64,000 nt of DNA from Saccharum officinarum (lineage: Eukaryota > Streptophyta > Magnoliopsida > Poales > Poaceae). Where the stretch lies: assembly GCA_020631735.1 (NCBI GenBank), contig CM036159.1, positions 16,035,511 to 16,099,510 on the forward strand, read 5' to 3'. The notes under the pieces are model-generated. The model did not search any database. It saw nothing but the letters and a program-made list of their open reading frames with translations, and was not told the origin of the DNA. Within the stretch, counting starts at the first letter, position 1, and the number at the start of each line of letters is the position of its first letter. Below are positions 36,550-48,130 of the stretch, piece after piece. Made by a program: the position numbers and the translations under genes.

Positions 36550-36792
36550 GGGTGCTGTTTAGTTCATTCAAAATTCCAAAATTTTTACAAGATTCCCTGT
36601 CACATCGAATCTTTAGACGCATATATGAAGCATTAAATATAGGTAAAAAAATAACTAATTACACAATTTGGTTGTAAATCACGAGATAAATCTTTAGAAC
36701 CTAATTAGTTCATGATTGAACACTAATTACCAAATACAAACGAAAGAGTTACTCTGCTTCCAAAAATTTTACACCCCGATCTAAACACACCC
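36550..36792. mobile_element. Tourist-like MITE
   Basis: 243 bp. Ends GGGTGCTGTTTAG and CTAAACACACCC, flanked by TTA at 36547-36549 and 36793-36795. Opposite orientation to 35607-35845. Confidence 0.85.
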
Positions 36793-39700
36793 TTATTATG
36801 GAAGCACCGAAGAAAAGTTTCTTCAACGGTTTTCAATAAATCTCTCTCACAACTAAAAAGACTAAAAAATAGACAAGTTTTCGTGCGACTTTCGTATCGC
36901 CTCATCGCTCGGCCTCCACTTGCGATCCCGCAAAGCCGCCATGATACGACACGCTGGTGGGACCTCCCTTCCCGCGACGCTGGTCTAGGAAACAACGCCG
37001 CGCAAGGCGTTGATCGCGGCTCCTGCTCCCTTCCGCCGTGGCTGTCTTCCTGCTCCCTTCAGGCTCCGAAGAAAAGGAAGGTCCTATCGCGCGCTGTCGC
37101 TTTGCCCTCGTCGCCCAACCTCGACGCCCTCCTGATCCCGCAGCTCTCACCTACGACCTCTGTAGGAAACGAGTCCGCAGCCTCCACATCCGTTCTCCTA
37201 CCGGCAAACGAGTCTGCGGCCTCGGCTGCGTCGGCGGTTGCCTTATCCTGGTTCGAGAGCGACGAGTTGTTCACTGCGTCGCCGCTGCACCCATGCTCAA
37301 GGGTTCTTCGTTGGCCCTCTCGACGTTGCGTGCATGTTTGTCCCTCTCCCTCATGCCGTCGCATGGGAGGCACAGTTCCCATGCTCGGGTGGACCCTCTC
37401 GTGACAGGATGAACAACTTACTGAGATACTACTCCCATCCTTGATCTGTACCATGTCGTTGATGGCGCCAGAGCAGATGGGTTTGCATACTCCTGCAGGA
37501 CAACGTGGGAGGACGCTTACATACAGGATGTTGTCTGCTCTGCTCGACAGCCCATGTCCATATGCTTATCCTCTATCAGGTAAGCTCTAGCCTCTCGTTC
37601 TCACATTTGTCATCCATTTTTTTATCCATTATAGTTATCCATACTCTGAAATTTCTGATCTTACCCATCATTGATGAATCACTAATTGGTATGGACTGGG
37701 TGCCATACACACCTGTTTTGCATCTGGAATGCACACCTTTATCAAATTTGTATCATGCTGCAGCGCCAAATCCTCAATGCAGACTTGATTTGAGTACAAT
37801 GACATTCATGAATTTTCTCCAATAAAATTTAATGGTTTCAAAAGTTGTTATAGAAATAGGTTGTTTGATTAATTTAATAGTTGAGTTTTAGTAAAGGAGT
37901 AACTCATGAAATTTATCAAGCAATTTAATTTGTAGAAAAAAGGAACTATATTGAATGGTTTATTTATCATTTTTATTTGACAGCAGAGAAAGCACCAGTT
38001 TCGACTGAAGGAAGATGTCATAGACTTTAGTTCGCTTGGAAGGCAGGATTGACAGGGGAACAAGACCTTGTGGATCTGTGGGAGGTGTTTGGAAGTGGAG
38101 CACCTAAGGATATACTTCTCTTAGATCATACTAACTTGCATCCACATTACATATCTTTTGGCCAGTAGTATTGGTAATCGTTAGTAGATGAAGGGCTACA
38201 TATATATCGTACATAACCATCATTGTACCGAAGATTGCCAATGCAGTGGGTTATACAGTGTTTGATTTATAGAGCCAAAGTTTATACCAGTTAAGAAGCC
38301 ATTTTCAGTTCTTCTCTCCTTTGGAAGAAACTTTAAGTGGTTCATCAAATCATTCCGTAGGAACAAATAAATCATAGCTATGTGGGACACAAGCTAGTTG
38401 CAGATAAAACTAGAAAACTAATACACTGGAACTAATGCATTTTGAAAAAAAAACAAGGTATAGCACTGGGCAGCTCATCCACATGGTACTGCTTATTAGA
38501 AAGGTGTCTCTCATAGTTTTCTTTCTCAGTTGAATTTGCTTAGTATTCTCCCTTTGTAATTTAATACGATACACTCCATCACCGAGCAAGGTGTGTCCTC
38601 TGTAGCCTTTGTATTGAAGATGGTTTCCCTCCCTATATCTGAGTGTCTTATCGATGCTTGCAACCTTGTAGTGAAAATTGGGGTCAGGGTTCCAAGGATC
38701 AGACAGGCTTCCAATTCCAATCCATCGTCCTCGTCGTCGCACGTTGTGGCCACCCTAGCCCACTGCACGTCGCACGTCGCTGGTAAGTCATGTGGCATTG
38801 GATTTTCGATCTACTAAATGAAATTGCGGAACGCCTACCCAATTTTGCTAAAAAAAACATGTGAGGTGTTACTGTTTACCTGTCTGCCAAAATGTTTGGA
38901 TCAATTCCTTTTCATGTGATTTCGAGAGCTGTCATTTGTGGGCTTGCTGCTGTAAATGGAGTTACAGCAGGTGACCCAAATGATGCGGTTATTATTATCA
39001 TTATACCAATGAACAATATTTCCTTTTTTTTGGTCCTGTACAATCTGGCATCGATAGGAGTTTGGAGAATTTATAGGGTTCATCAATTGTTTTTATAGGA
39101 TTGACAGTATCGGGTTGATATTCCTGGATTGCACATAGGAGTTTGGAGAACCCCTGAATCGGTAAAAACAATTGATGATTGAAGGATGGTTAGTCACTAG
39201 AATGAACTTCATCAAAGTTGTAGACTTTCAGTAAAATAGAATAGTGTGTTTTAGTGGACCTTTGTATTTTGTTAATGCCCTTCAATTCAGCTAAAGCCCA
39301 ACATTGAAACTTGGTGGAGAAAAGAATATGTTCAAACTATAGTGATTGACTATGCAAATCTCACACTTGATAGTAGGTTTCCTCATAACCAGAGCCGGTG
39401 AAGGCACAAAGGGGATGAAACAGCGTGGTGGATGTCATACTGCAGCTGCTTAGCGATAAGCAAATAAGGTTTAGTTGTTATTGTTTCAGTTTTGATCACT
39501 CTCTTCGTAATATCAAAAGTGGGGATTCTGTATAATTCTATGCTGAGAGTTTGTTACATGTAAAATGCAGAATTAAGAACCAACAATTAGCTTTGAAGCT
39601 TTGGTACGTCAGGATAGTTTGTAATATAATTCTCACTTCCAACTAAAGTCTAAATCACAAAACCCTAGGTATTCTTCACTCTTTTGCAGTCGGATTTATG

Positions 39701-40479
39701 TGATCATAATTTAGTAGTGCCTTAGCATTTCTATTTGTGGCTAAATAATTTAAGACTGGAGTAGTTGAACAAAATTTCTATTTATGGCTAAATGATTTAA
39801 GACTAGAGTAGTTGAACAACATTTGACCTCCTGTAGAGCTAGGATAAAGAAGCATACCATCTACGGTACATTTAGGATAAAAAGCATAGCATCTTGGAGA
39901 GCCTCCTCTTGCAATTAGTGTTCTTGGTGAGCAGCAGCTGCTTCGTTTCGTGGTGCATTGCCATGCCGAGAGTAGCGTCATATCACCAAGCCTAAGCAGC
40001 AACTGGTCACCGCCGCCACAAGAAAGCTAGAAACACAGTGGAGCGGCCGCTGATTGCTGATCTAGGTCTTTTGGTTTTGGATTGAGGGGAATTTATTTCT
40101 CCATCTTGCAATGGGAATTAGGGGTTCGACTTTCTCCTGGATGGTTCCTGAAATTTCTATATGTGAAAAATCCAAGAACCCCTATTACTGATTGGATCTG
40201 GATGTGATTTATCAAATGGATTATGTCTGTATAAATTATAGATGAATTTGTTGAGTTTTTTTCCAAAAATTCTGGTGTATGAAACTCAACAAGAAATTAT
40301 TACTTTGTTATTTTTCATCACTAATTACCGCTGCAGATAACCTAATGATGCTTATGGCTTCAATCCTTAGAATTGTGCACATTTATGGTTGGAATGTGGT
40401 AGCCTTGGAGAATAAGGGGTTGACGTATTTGTTTTACTACTAGAAAAGGTATGGTTGGGTTTTCGGAGGGGTGAAACAA

Positions 40480-40668
40480 GACATGGTTACGCAATGAGAA
40501 ATTATGGTTGTTGGATTGGTGTCAGATGCCTGAAATAAGACAGCTCACGGTTGTTGTGCGATGAGAAATTATGGTTGATGGATTGGTGTCAGATGGCTGA
40601 AACAATGCACTTACGGTTGTGGGATGAGAAACAATTGCGGGATTGGTGTCAGATGCCTGACATGTTGA
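40480..40668 (+). repeat. Three imperfect tandem units near the Helitron-like end
   Basis: Units of roughly 65-78 bp share ATGAGAAATTATGGTTG and GGATTGGTGTCAGATG. The third is shortened. Confidence 0.75.
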
Positions 40669-40844
40669 ATGTTGGATTATTATAATATATGAATGTCATA
40701 GGAGATGATCATTTTTCGATCATCTTTTGAACTTCTTGACCAATAACAATTTTAACACCATTTGTTTGCTTCATTGACACTTGTGTAAAAGCGAAGTTTG
40801 GCTAAAACTAAATGTCAACGCACGTGTAAACTTAAAGTATCATT

Positions 40845-40885
40845 GTCTTTTTTTCCGTTGCAACGCACGGACATGATCCTGCGAA
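40845..40885 (+). other. Second Helitron-terminus-like motif
   Basis: CCGTTGCAACGCACGGACAT resembles the conserved 3' hairpin of grass Helitrons but lacks a clear CTAGT afterwards. It may be an older terminus. Confidence 0.35.
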
Positions 40886-41540
40886 CTTTGCTTTTTGATT
40901 AAATGTCACTTTAACGTTGATATTTAATTTCATAGTATCATTATCTTATCATGCGTTCAATGTGTTTTTAGTATAAAAGTTTTGTTGTCCCATAGCAATG
41001 CACGGGCATGCTACCTAGTTACTCCTAAAATATTAAAAATTAGACTTATGGAAAACTTTCTTGGTGGTGTGTGCGTTTGGAAACTTTCTTGGTGGTGTGC
41101 GTTTTTTTCTGCAGGAGATCGCACTTCACGTGCATCCAAGTCGTGACCTGCGCCTGCATTTGCGCGTGCATCCTGTGTTCTCTCACCTCTCGAGGAATCA
41201 TACAATTTTGACTTTGACCAAATATATATAAGAAAATATTAATATTTAGTATCATTAAATAGATTCTTTAATCTATCTTTATAATAAGCATATTTAAAAA
41301 TACAAATGTTGATAATATTTTTTACAAATATAATCAAATTTATAAATGTTTGACCAGCACGAATATTGTAGTGACACTTAATTTAGGATGGAGGGAGTAC
41401 GTATCTATGTGATAAAAGTACATCACAGAAGAGGATATCCGACAACAAAAGAAAGCAACATAACTGCAACTCTCTGGTTGTTGGCCAAGAAAAAAATGAA
41501 GCAAGCAGATGGAAGCCTCCTCCAGCAGGGTGGATCGAAA

Positions 41541-41640
41541 NNNNNNNNNNNNNNNNNNNNNNNNNNNNNNNNNNNNNNNNNNNNNNNNNNNNNNNNNNNN
41601 NNNNNNNNNNNNNNNNNNNNNNNNNNNNNNNNNNNNNNNN
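41541..41640. other. Assembly gap (100 N)
   Basis: A run of exactly 100 undetermined bases, the usual placeholder for a gap of unknown size. Frames crossing it are meaningless. Confidence 1.
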
Positions 41641-41949
41641 GTTCGTGACCATCTAAGAGCCTGTTTAGTTGCCGCTCGTCCTTCATCACGTCACAACGAT
41701 GGCAGCCACAGCATATAGATAGTGTTGGTTCAAGTTATCGCCGTTACTCTTTTCTACGCGCTTTTCTGTGAAGCAGTGGGCAGAGATTTTCTTTGCCACA
41801 AACTGTGCGGCTTCCGTGGCGGTGGCTTGCGCCGGCGGTAACCAAGCAGCCCCTAACAGTCCAACTATTACGAGTCCTTTTTAGCTGTTGTTCATAAAAG
41901 ACGACCAAATTAGTCGCTTAACATCGGATAATAAATTACAATAATGGTA

Positions 41950-43030
41950 CACACATGCGTCCGTCCCATCGGACGCAGCTCCTACACCTACGCATACGGA
42001 CTGGCTCCCATCCCTCTTAAGAAAAACCCAACTCCGCTCATTCGCACATCCGCCCACCCCCACTCCGCCCGCCCGTGCCCACTTCCCACACCGGCACACC
42101 GCATGCTTGTCTCCCGCGCACCGTGCCCTTCACCTCACCACGCCGCATCCACTGTCGGCCGTGCTCGCCCATCCCCCAGGAGTGCAGGGCGCGAGTACAG
42201 CGACAGCAGGGCCGCGTCGACGGGCGTGAACAGCGCGGGAGAATCCAAGGAGGAGCGACAATCCACGCCGATGGACACGAGCACGAGAGCGACGTCCTCC
42301 TGACCGAGCTTGCTGACTAACGCGTTCCCCACCAGGTAGGTCGTGGCTGCCAGCAACGCGTGTTTCAATGTTTTAGTCGTTTAAATTTATGTTCAAGTGT
42401 TTCATCTAGATTTGCAATGACAATATACGCATGTTGCAAACGTATTTTCAAGTGTTCAAACGTGTTGTTTCAGATTTTTCATCTGAATGTTGCATAAGTT
42501 GCTATGACTATATATACATGTTTCAAATGTATGTTTTCATGTGTTTCAGATGGTTCAGACTTATGTTGCAATTGTTTCATATGGATGTTGCAAAGTGGGT
42601 CTGGATATTGCATATATTGCTATGGTTATACACTCATGTTTCAAGAGTATGTTTCAAGTGTTTCATCTATTTCATACGTATGTAACAAATGTTTCGTCTG
42701 TATGTTTTAAAATTAGATTAGGTGTTGCACATCACGGAATGGATGCTGATGGCTGGCGAACAGCGGCCTGCCACAGCTGCCCGATGTCCGCCTGGTGCTG
42801 CTGTTGGGACACCGCCATGGTTGATGTGTGGGCACTTGAGGCGGGTAGCTGACTTAGGACCCATGTGGTTTATTTCCATGCGAGCGTCAGATGGGCGCAT
42901 GGGCACCGTTTCGAAGTTGGCGCGTGATGCGAATGCGCACGGGGCACGGGATGCTATGCGAGTTACGAGGAGTAAGGTGCCAAAGATGCTTCCAGACACG
43001 TGCGACCGGATGTCTGGACGCTGGTCCTCC
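41950..43030. repeat. TTGCAA/TTTCA array repeat, copy C
   Basis: C-rich block (about 42040-42250), array of ATGTTGCAA/GTTTCA motifs (about 42360-42725), then a G-rich block ending GGATGTCTGGACGCTGG. Same layout as copies A and B. Confidence 0.6.
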
Positions 43031-43041
43031 CAATAAAATTA

Positions 43042-44316
43042 GAGAAAATTCCCTTGTTGCCACTGAAATTATTAACACTTCCTTCGTTGTCATCAAAATT
43101 TTCAAATTTTTTCACCGCCTTCAAATAATTTGTATGCTTGCCTGGTTGCCATTTCCGTCATCAACGCCGTTAGAGAAGGTTAGGAGCGGCCAGTCCAGTC
43201 CACAGGCGACGCTTGGTGCGCCCCGGCGCAGCTGTGGCCTCAGCGCACCAGCGCGGGGTCCAGCGCGAATAGGTCGCGCGGGCCAGCGTGAGGAGGAGGC
43301 TGGCATGGTCGCCAACCACCACGCCCTGGTACACGACCACGTAACCCGCCCCTGCCCCAGCTTCATCTTCTCGTCGAAGTTGTTGGTGGCCTTGCGGATC
43401 TCGCGGTACTCGAACTCCCACGGCCCGCTGGCGAGGCACCAGATCATGGCGCCGGTGATGGCGCTGCTGCTGTTGCCGTCGTCGCTGTGCACCTTCTGCC
43501 GCTCCACCATGCTAGGACGACCACGCCGACACCGCGACCACGCCCATGGGCACTCCTACGGCGAGCCCGAGCATCCGTCTCCTGCCGTCACCATCGCCGC
43601 CGACGCCGTCGCATGGGAGCTTCTCCAACGTCATGTTCCACACGAGGACGCAGTTGAGCTGGATGGTACTTGCGCCCCGTCGACGCCGCGAACCCGAAGT
43701 AGGACCACTCAGCCACGGTCGTGCCAAGGTCCAGCGGCGCGGTGAGCACCACGTGCCAGGGCTTCGGCTTCCCCGACACGACCATGCGCACCGCAATGCG
43801 GTGCCGGCGCTGTCGTACTCGACCCAGACGTCGTACTTGACGGCGACGACGGGCGAGATCTCGAATTCTCGATGCCGAGGGGGTGCAGCGAGGCAGTGGC
43901 GACGGAGACGACGTTGTTGACGTTGAGGCCGACGTGGTTGTCGTCCGGGCCGTACTGCTTCTCGGTGTGGAGCTCCATGGCGACGATCCGGTTGATGGCG
44001 TTGCCGTCGGTGGCCGCAATGGTGAGGCCGAGGTAACCGCCGAAGCTCCCAGCGGGTGGCTCGTCCGTGGACGGCGGCGCGATCAGGAACGCGAACCATT
44101 CCGCGGGCTCCATGCCTTTGGGACGGAACATGTTGACGGTGAATACGGTGAGACCCAGGTGTCAGTGACTATAACTTCATATGTTTTAACAGAAATGGCA
44201 ACCAGGGAAGCATACAAATTATTTGATGGCAGCGAGGGAAATTTGAAATTTTTTTATGACAACGAAGGAAGTGCTATAGTTTTTTTAGTGGCAATGAGCA
44301 ATGAGGAAATTTTCTC
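43042..44316. mobile_element. Pack-MULE carrying a lectin receptor kinase fragment
   Basis: 1275 bp. The ends GAGAAAATTCCCTTGTTGCC and the inverse of a closely similar sequence begin arms of about 130 bp (43042-43172 and 44183-44316) that share CACTTCCTTCGTTGTCAT and CAAATAATTTGTATGCTT. ATAAAATTA (43033-43041) and GTAAAATTA (44317-44325) form a 9-bp duplication with one mismatch. The core is a GC-rich host-gene piece with no transposase. Confidence 0.85.
43190..44150 (-). pseudogene. Captured L-type lectin receptor-like kinase fragment
   Basis: From 44131 downward one frame reads EWFAFLIAPPSTDEPPAGSF, then GGYLGLTIAATDGN and GPDDNHVGLNVNNVVSVA, typical of the legume-lectin domain of LecRK proteins. 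Further on, other frames give VWVEYDSAG, then LGLAVGVPMGVVAVSA, which looks like the transmembrane helix. Next comes WEFEYREIRKATNNFDEKMK with LGQG, the juxtamembrane region and the start of the kinase glycine loop, after which the frame is lost at 43190. The order matches one continuous stretch of a LecRK gene without its signal peptide or catalytic kinase domain. At least two frameshifts separate the pieces. It cannot encode a receptor; antisense or small-RNA effects on the parent gene are possible but not shown. Confidence 0.8.
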
Positions 44317-44325
44317 GTAAAATTA

Positions 44326-44639
44326 CCCGCCCACTAGTAACAGTTACAACTAGTGGACTTCTACACAGGTCATTCAATTCTGCACCGAACTCTTCTCCTG
44401 TCGTTGCACCACACCACACTACCAAACCAGAGGCCGGACCGCACGACCAAACCAGAGATTCGCTTCCGACAACATTGATTTATCAATAATATAATGAGCT
44501 TGAGACGGTGTAAAAAAATGATAAATATAGAGCACCCAAAACGACATACATTTAGAAATAGAAACAGATGGAGTAGCTATTAAGGGCACTAATAGACTGT
44601 TAGCATATGCAGAGACATTGCAAAACACCCAAATTTTAA
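44326..44639. other. Short intergenic stretch, nothing recognised
   Basis: AT-rich after 44470; no gene or clear repeat. Confidence 0.4.
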
Positions 44640-44920
44640 GTAGCCTATGCAATTATTTCTCATCGTAGTCTTTGACTCGTATATATTTCTTTTAGGAATC
44701 ATATTACATACGCAAACATTCAAATATGCACACGCACTCTATTGTGGTAGATCTCGAGACTGACGGTTAAAAGACAATACTGTTAAATTTTGAAATAAAA
44801 AAAAACGATCCACCCACACATCAAGTCGAGGACTTGAATTTAAATCCAAATGAACAAAGTTCACTACGCGAGAAACCAACACAGCTGAGCTACGCTCAAC
44901 TCGTGTCTTCTGACTCATAT
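44640..44920 (-). mobile_element. Diverged tRNA-derived SINE
   Basis: On the minus strand the head reads GTTGAGCGTAGCTCAGCTG, an A-box-like tRNA segment, followed by sequence with TCAAGTCCTCGACTTGA shared with the 16662-16985 copy. The rest is diverged and A-rich. Confidence 0.5.
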
Positions 44921-44958
44921 ATACAAATCTGATCTAAGTGTTTGCATTTGGTTAATCT

Positions 44959-45441
44959 TGTTAGTGTTAATCTCATCCGGCTCAGCCCAAAGGCCGAGTT
45001 GGGCCTTGACCTCGCGCCCTGATCAGGGGCGCCCAACCCTACATGGTTGGTGGGCCAACATCGCATTGTGCTATATATAGAGGTGGGGGCCGACGGCTCG
45101 AGACACGAGGTTCACCCGCTGCCACTATTCCCACCGACATTCCCTAATCCGATCTAGAGAGGGGCGCAGCGAGCGACAGGAAGCACCACCGCCGCCACTG
45201 CACTGCGCCGTCACTGGACTTCACCGCTGGTCGTCACTGCTGCTCCTCACCGTCGTCTCCTTGACCTCAACCTACGCCATGGCGGAATCGAACTCCTCCA
45301 CCGAGGCCTCCGATGGTCGGTAACCTACGCACTCCTCTTCCTTCCTCTACCTCTCGTAGTTCATGTATTAGGACATATTTATCCCGTTTGTAAGAAGAGT
45401 ACACTCACTAGATCTACTTACAGTGATCCTATTTTCTAACA
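44959..45441 (+). mobile_element. Solo LTR of a retrotransposon
   Basis: 483 bp beginning TGTTAG and ending CTAACA, with the 5-bp duplication AATCT at 44954-44958 and 45442-45446. A TATA-like CTATATATAG lies at about 45071-45080. The strand is inferred from that box. No internal retroelement sequence adjoins either side. Confidence 0.85.
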
Positions 45442-45446
45442 AATCT

Positions 45447-45830
45447 GTCACACTCCTAGGTGATCGCATGCATATCTAGCGCGAGTTATTCCATGGGTAT
45501 CCAGGAATCGTGCTCATGAAGTGCTTACTCTGTGGCATGGGGACAGTGTCAACATCGCACAAGAAAGCTATATATCTCATGTGACCTAATGATTCGATGC
45601 CGGATCAAACATAATCCATGTGATGGACGAGGATGGTAGTGGTAGCCAATGCAACTACCAGAGATGCTGAGAACCACTCACACTCTGTCACCTGCTGGCT
45701 ATTCCAACATGCTCTCTTTCCATGGTTCCGTTCGCTCAGCAACAGGGAAAACCTTTAGACTAGGACACATTTGCGGCTTTGCGTTGATTAATATATACTA
45801 GTGTTTTTTTTTTCACTTGCACAATTGTAT
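45447..45830. other. Intergenic stretch, nothing recognised
   Basis: No frame, domain or repeat that I can support. Confidence 0.4.
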
Positions 45831-45834
45831 TGCC

Positions 45835-45945
45835 AGTTTAGGTTATAAATAAGATTTTTACCACGTTCGCTGATTTGTTATGAGAGAAAAATACTATTCG
45901 TTGGCTGAAAAAGTACGGCTTATAACACAAGAGAACAGTGTGTTC
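45835..45945. mobile_element. Short MITE (GAGAGAAAAA / GCTGAAAAAG family)
   Basis: It contains GATTTGTTATGAGAGAAAAA and CGTTGGCTGAAAAAGTACGG, matching the 21336-21432 family in opposite orientation. Confidence 0.6.
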
Positions 45946-46027
45946 ATAAGTTTCTCTTATCAAGAAGCTAAGCAAAGCAGTAGAGGTAGTCCTACCACAT
46001 AAGAAAAGGTCTGCACGTTGTTCTTAT

Positions 46028-46220
46028 TGTTTAGTTCCTTCTCCTAAAATTTAATCCCTATCTCATCAAATGTTTGGATACGTGCATGAATTATGAAATA
46101 TAGACTAAAAATAATTAATTGCACAGATTGCGTCTAATTTGCGAGACGAATGTTTTAAGCCTAATTAGTCTATGATTTGACAGTATAGTGCTGAAGTAAA
46201 CATATGCTACTGAAGGATTA
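46028..46220. mobile_element. Tourist-like MITE remnant
   Basis: It retains TCATCAAATGTTTGGATACG and GCGAGACGAATGTTTTAAGC from the family. The ends are eroded. Confidence 0.5.
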
Positions 46221-46601
46221 GTCATGCTTAATAAATTCGTCTCGCAGAGTACTGAGAACTTTTATTATTTATTTTATTATTACTATACAAACACTTTCAT
46301 ATAATATCCGATATGACAGCCAGCGTGACACTCTAAAATTTTCCATCCTAGATTTAAAGAAGGCCTGATGGCAAATATTGGGCCCGATGACTTGTTTGGC
46401 TACTTGGCTAGCTACTGCAGAGTAAACAGAGATGTCGCAGAGCGTCCGCAGCGTATGCTTCGTATCCGCTCCCATACAATAAATGCGAACGTCGGACCCG
46501 CTCCCATACACGGCGAGGCCGATTCTACGAAGGAGCCGCTCCTTTCTGTCGAACCGCCTCCGAGTGAAAAAAGAAATCGGCCGATGCGGCGGATGTTGAG
46601 G

Positions 46602-46835
46602 CCCTTGTTTAGATTGATGAATGAAAATTTTAACCCACCCGATGAATAGTACCATTTTCGTCTTATTTGGCAAATATTGTCCAATCATGAACCAACTAGG
46701 CTCAAAAGATTCATCTCGTCATTTTCCAACTAAACTGTGTAATTAGTTATTTTTTTTACCTACATTTAATACTCCATACAAACGGTTAAAAATTGATGTG
46801 ATGGAGAGAGTGAAAAAACTTGGAACTTTGAAGCA
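46602..46835. mobile_element. Tourist-like MITE
   Basis: It starts AGGCCCTTGTTTAGATTGA and contains CTAGGCTCAAAAGATTCATC and TTTAATACTCCATACAAACG. The right end is not clean. Confidence 0.65.
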
Positions 46836-46976
46836 GGATGTCGAGTGGGAGAAGAGAAAGACAGTTGGGCAGAATTAAGGCTGTGGGCCCATGTATGGCA
46901 AACATTGTGGTTTGTTGAACAGGTGAAGTCACATCATTACGTACGAGGCTGGTTTCATACATTGCTGATGCTCTCA

Positions 46977-47219
46977 GGCCGCGTTCACTTCCTCCTCGTA
47001 ACCCAAAATATTTCATGTTACACACATCACATCAAATCTTTCGACGCATACATGGAGCATTAAACGTAGGTAAAAAAGATAACTAATTGCATAGTTTGTC
47101 TGTAAATGTCGGGACGAATCTTTTGAGCCTAGTTAGTCCATAATTGGATAAATTTTGTCAAATAACAACGAAAGATGCTACAGTAACTTTTCAGCTACTT
47201 TTCGCGAAGTGAACACACC
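46977..47219. mobile_element. Tourist-type MITE
   Basis: 243 bp. Ends GGCCGCGTTCACTTCC and GAAGTGAACACACC, flanked by TCA at 46974-46976 and 47220-47222. Close to the copies at 24453 and 31672. Confidence 0.85.
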
Positions 47220-47230
47220 TCAAGCATTTA

Positions 47231-47454
47231 GGGGTGTTTAGATGCAAAAAAATTTTTAGAATTCGGCTACGGTAGTACTGGTGTCTAATAATGAACTAAT
47301 TAGGCTTAAAAGATTTGTCTCGTGATTTACAACCAAACTATGTAATTAATTATTTCTTTTACCTATATTAAGTACTTCATACATGCGTTTAAAGATTGAT
47401 GTGATAGAGAGAGGGTGTAAAAATTTGGAGTTTAGAAGAAAAGTAAACAAGGCC
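47231..47454. mobile_element. Tourist-like MITE
   Basis: Ends GGGGTGTTTAGATG and AGTAAACAAGGCC, flanked by TTA at 47228-47230 and 47455-47457. Confidence 0.82.
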
Positions 47455-48130
47455 TTAATTTGGCGCAAACACACAGCCCTTCAGAGAGCAGATCAGGGGA
47501 TCAGACCCACAGCGGGCAGCGGCGCGCGACGCGCGCGGTGGTTGCGAGGAAACTGTGGGCCCTTGCTTGGCGGCCCGTGGCCCCAGCCGACAGCCGTGGC
47601 AAGGCGTTCCGAATGACCGAAGTGAAAGGTGGTCACGAGGCCGGGCTGGAGACCTGGGACGGTCCGGCCGGCCCCTCGACGGACAGGACGGATCAGCAGC
47701 AGCCAGCGAGCGCCAACCGCGCGGGCTCTGTCGTTGGGCCCCGTGCCAGAACCAGGGAAGGGGAGACCGCAAATCGAAGCGCGACAGCTTCGAGTTCGAG
47801 CCACGTGATGGCGCTTCTTCTCGCAAGGCTGCTGCATTTTTTGAACGCATCTGCTGCTGCATCACCTGGCGCCGGCACTGGCTCTCCTCGCTCGACAGCA
47901 AACGGCTTGCGTTTGGCCCATCGCACGCAAAGGAGATGCTGTCCGCCCTGTTGCTTTTTGGGGTTTCATTCGTCGCATCGCAGGACTGTTTCGTTTGCAT
48001 TAGTCGTGCAACACTATTTTTCTCTCACAATAAATCACCTTTAACTAACTTATCAGCCGCAGAAACCATCAACCGTCGCTGTTGTATTGGTGCGTGTTGT
48101 AATTGTAGAAAAGGTAGGGACTAAAATATA
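47455..48130. other. GC-rich block with long but unsupported frames
   Basis: Frames up to 194 codons overlap on both strands (47460-48044 and 47455-48000), with no domain, no start context and mutually exclusive readings. It may be captured gene sequence in the Helitron-like unit ending near 48714. A short MITE remnant lies at about 47990-48065. Confidence 0.3.

Larger units (their letters stand above)
36800..41019 (+). mobile_element. Probable Helitron (3' end defined, 5' end not found) with gene-like fragments
   Basis: At 40988-41019 the sequence CCCATAGCAATGCACGGGCA, then TGCTACCTAGT, followed by T, matches grass Helitron 3' ends: a short hairpin about 10 bp before CTAGT, inserted before T. 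Upstream are exon-like GC-rich pieces: a frame to about 37579 ending CTATCAG/GTAAGC, and another ending CGCTG/GTAAGT at about 38781. This fits Helitron gene capture. No Rep/helicase is present. The 5' terminus could not be located, so the start coordinate is nominal and the link between the pieces and the end is inferred. Confidence 0.4.

Noticed and set aside
36883..37404. PKKRKV-like peptide, resembling a nuclear localisation signal, in a 173-codon frame
   Set aside because: The frame has no other support, conflicts with frames on the other strand, and the hexapeptide can arise by chance in GAAGAAAAGG-type DNA.
41383..41718. Frames crossing the N run
   Set aside because: They exist only because N codons are not counted as stops.
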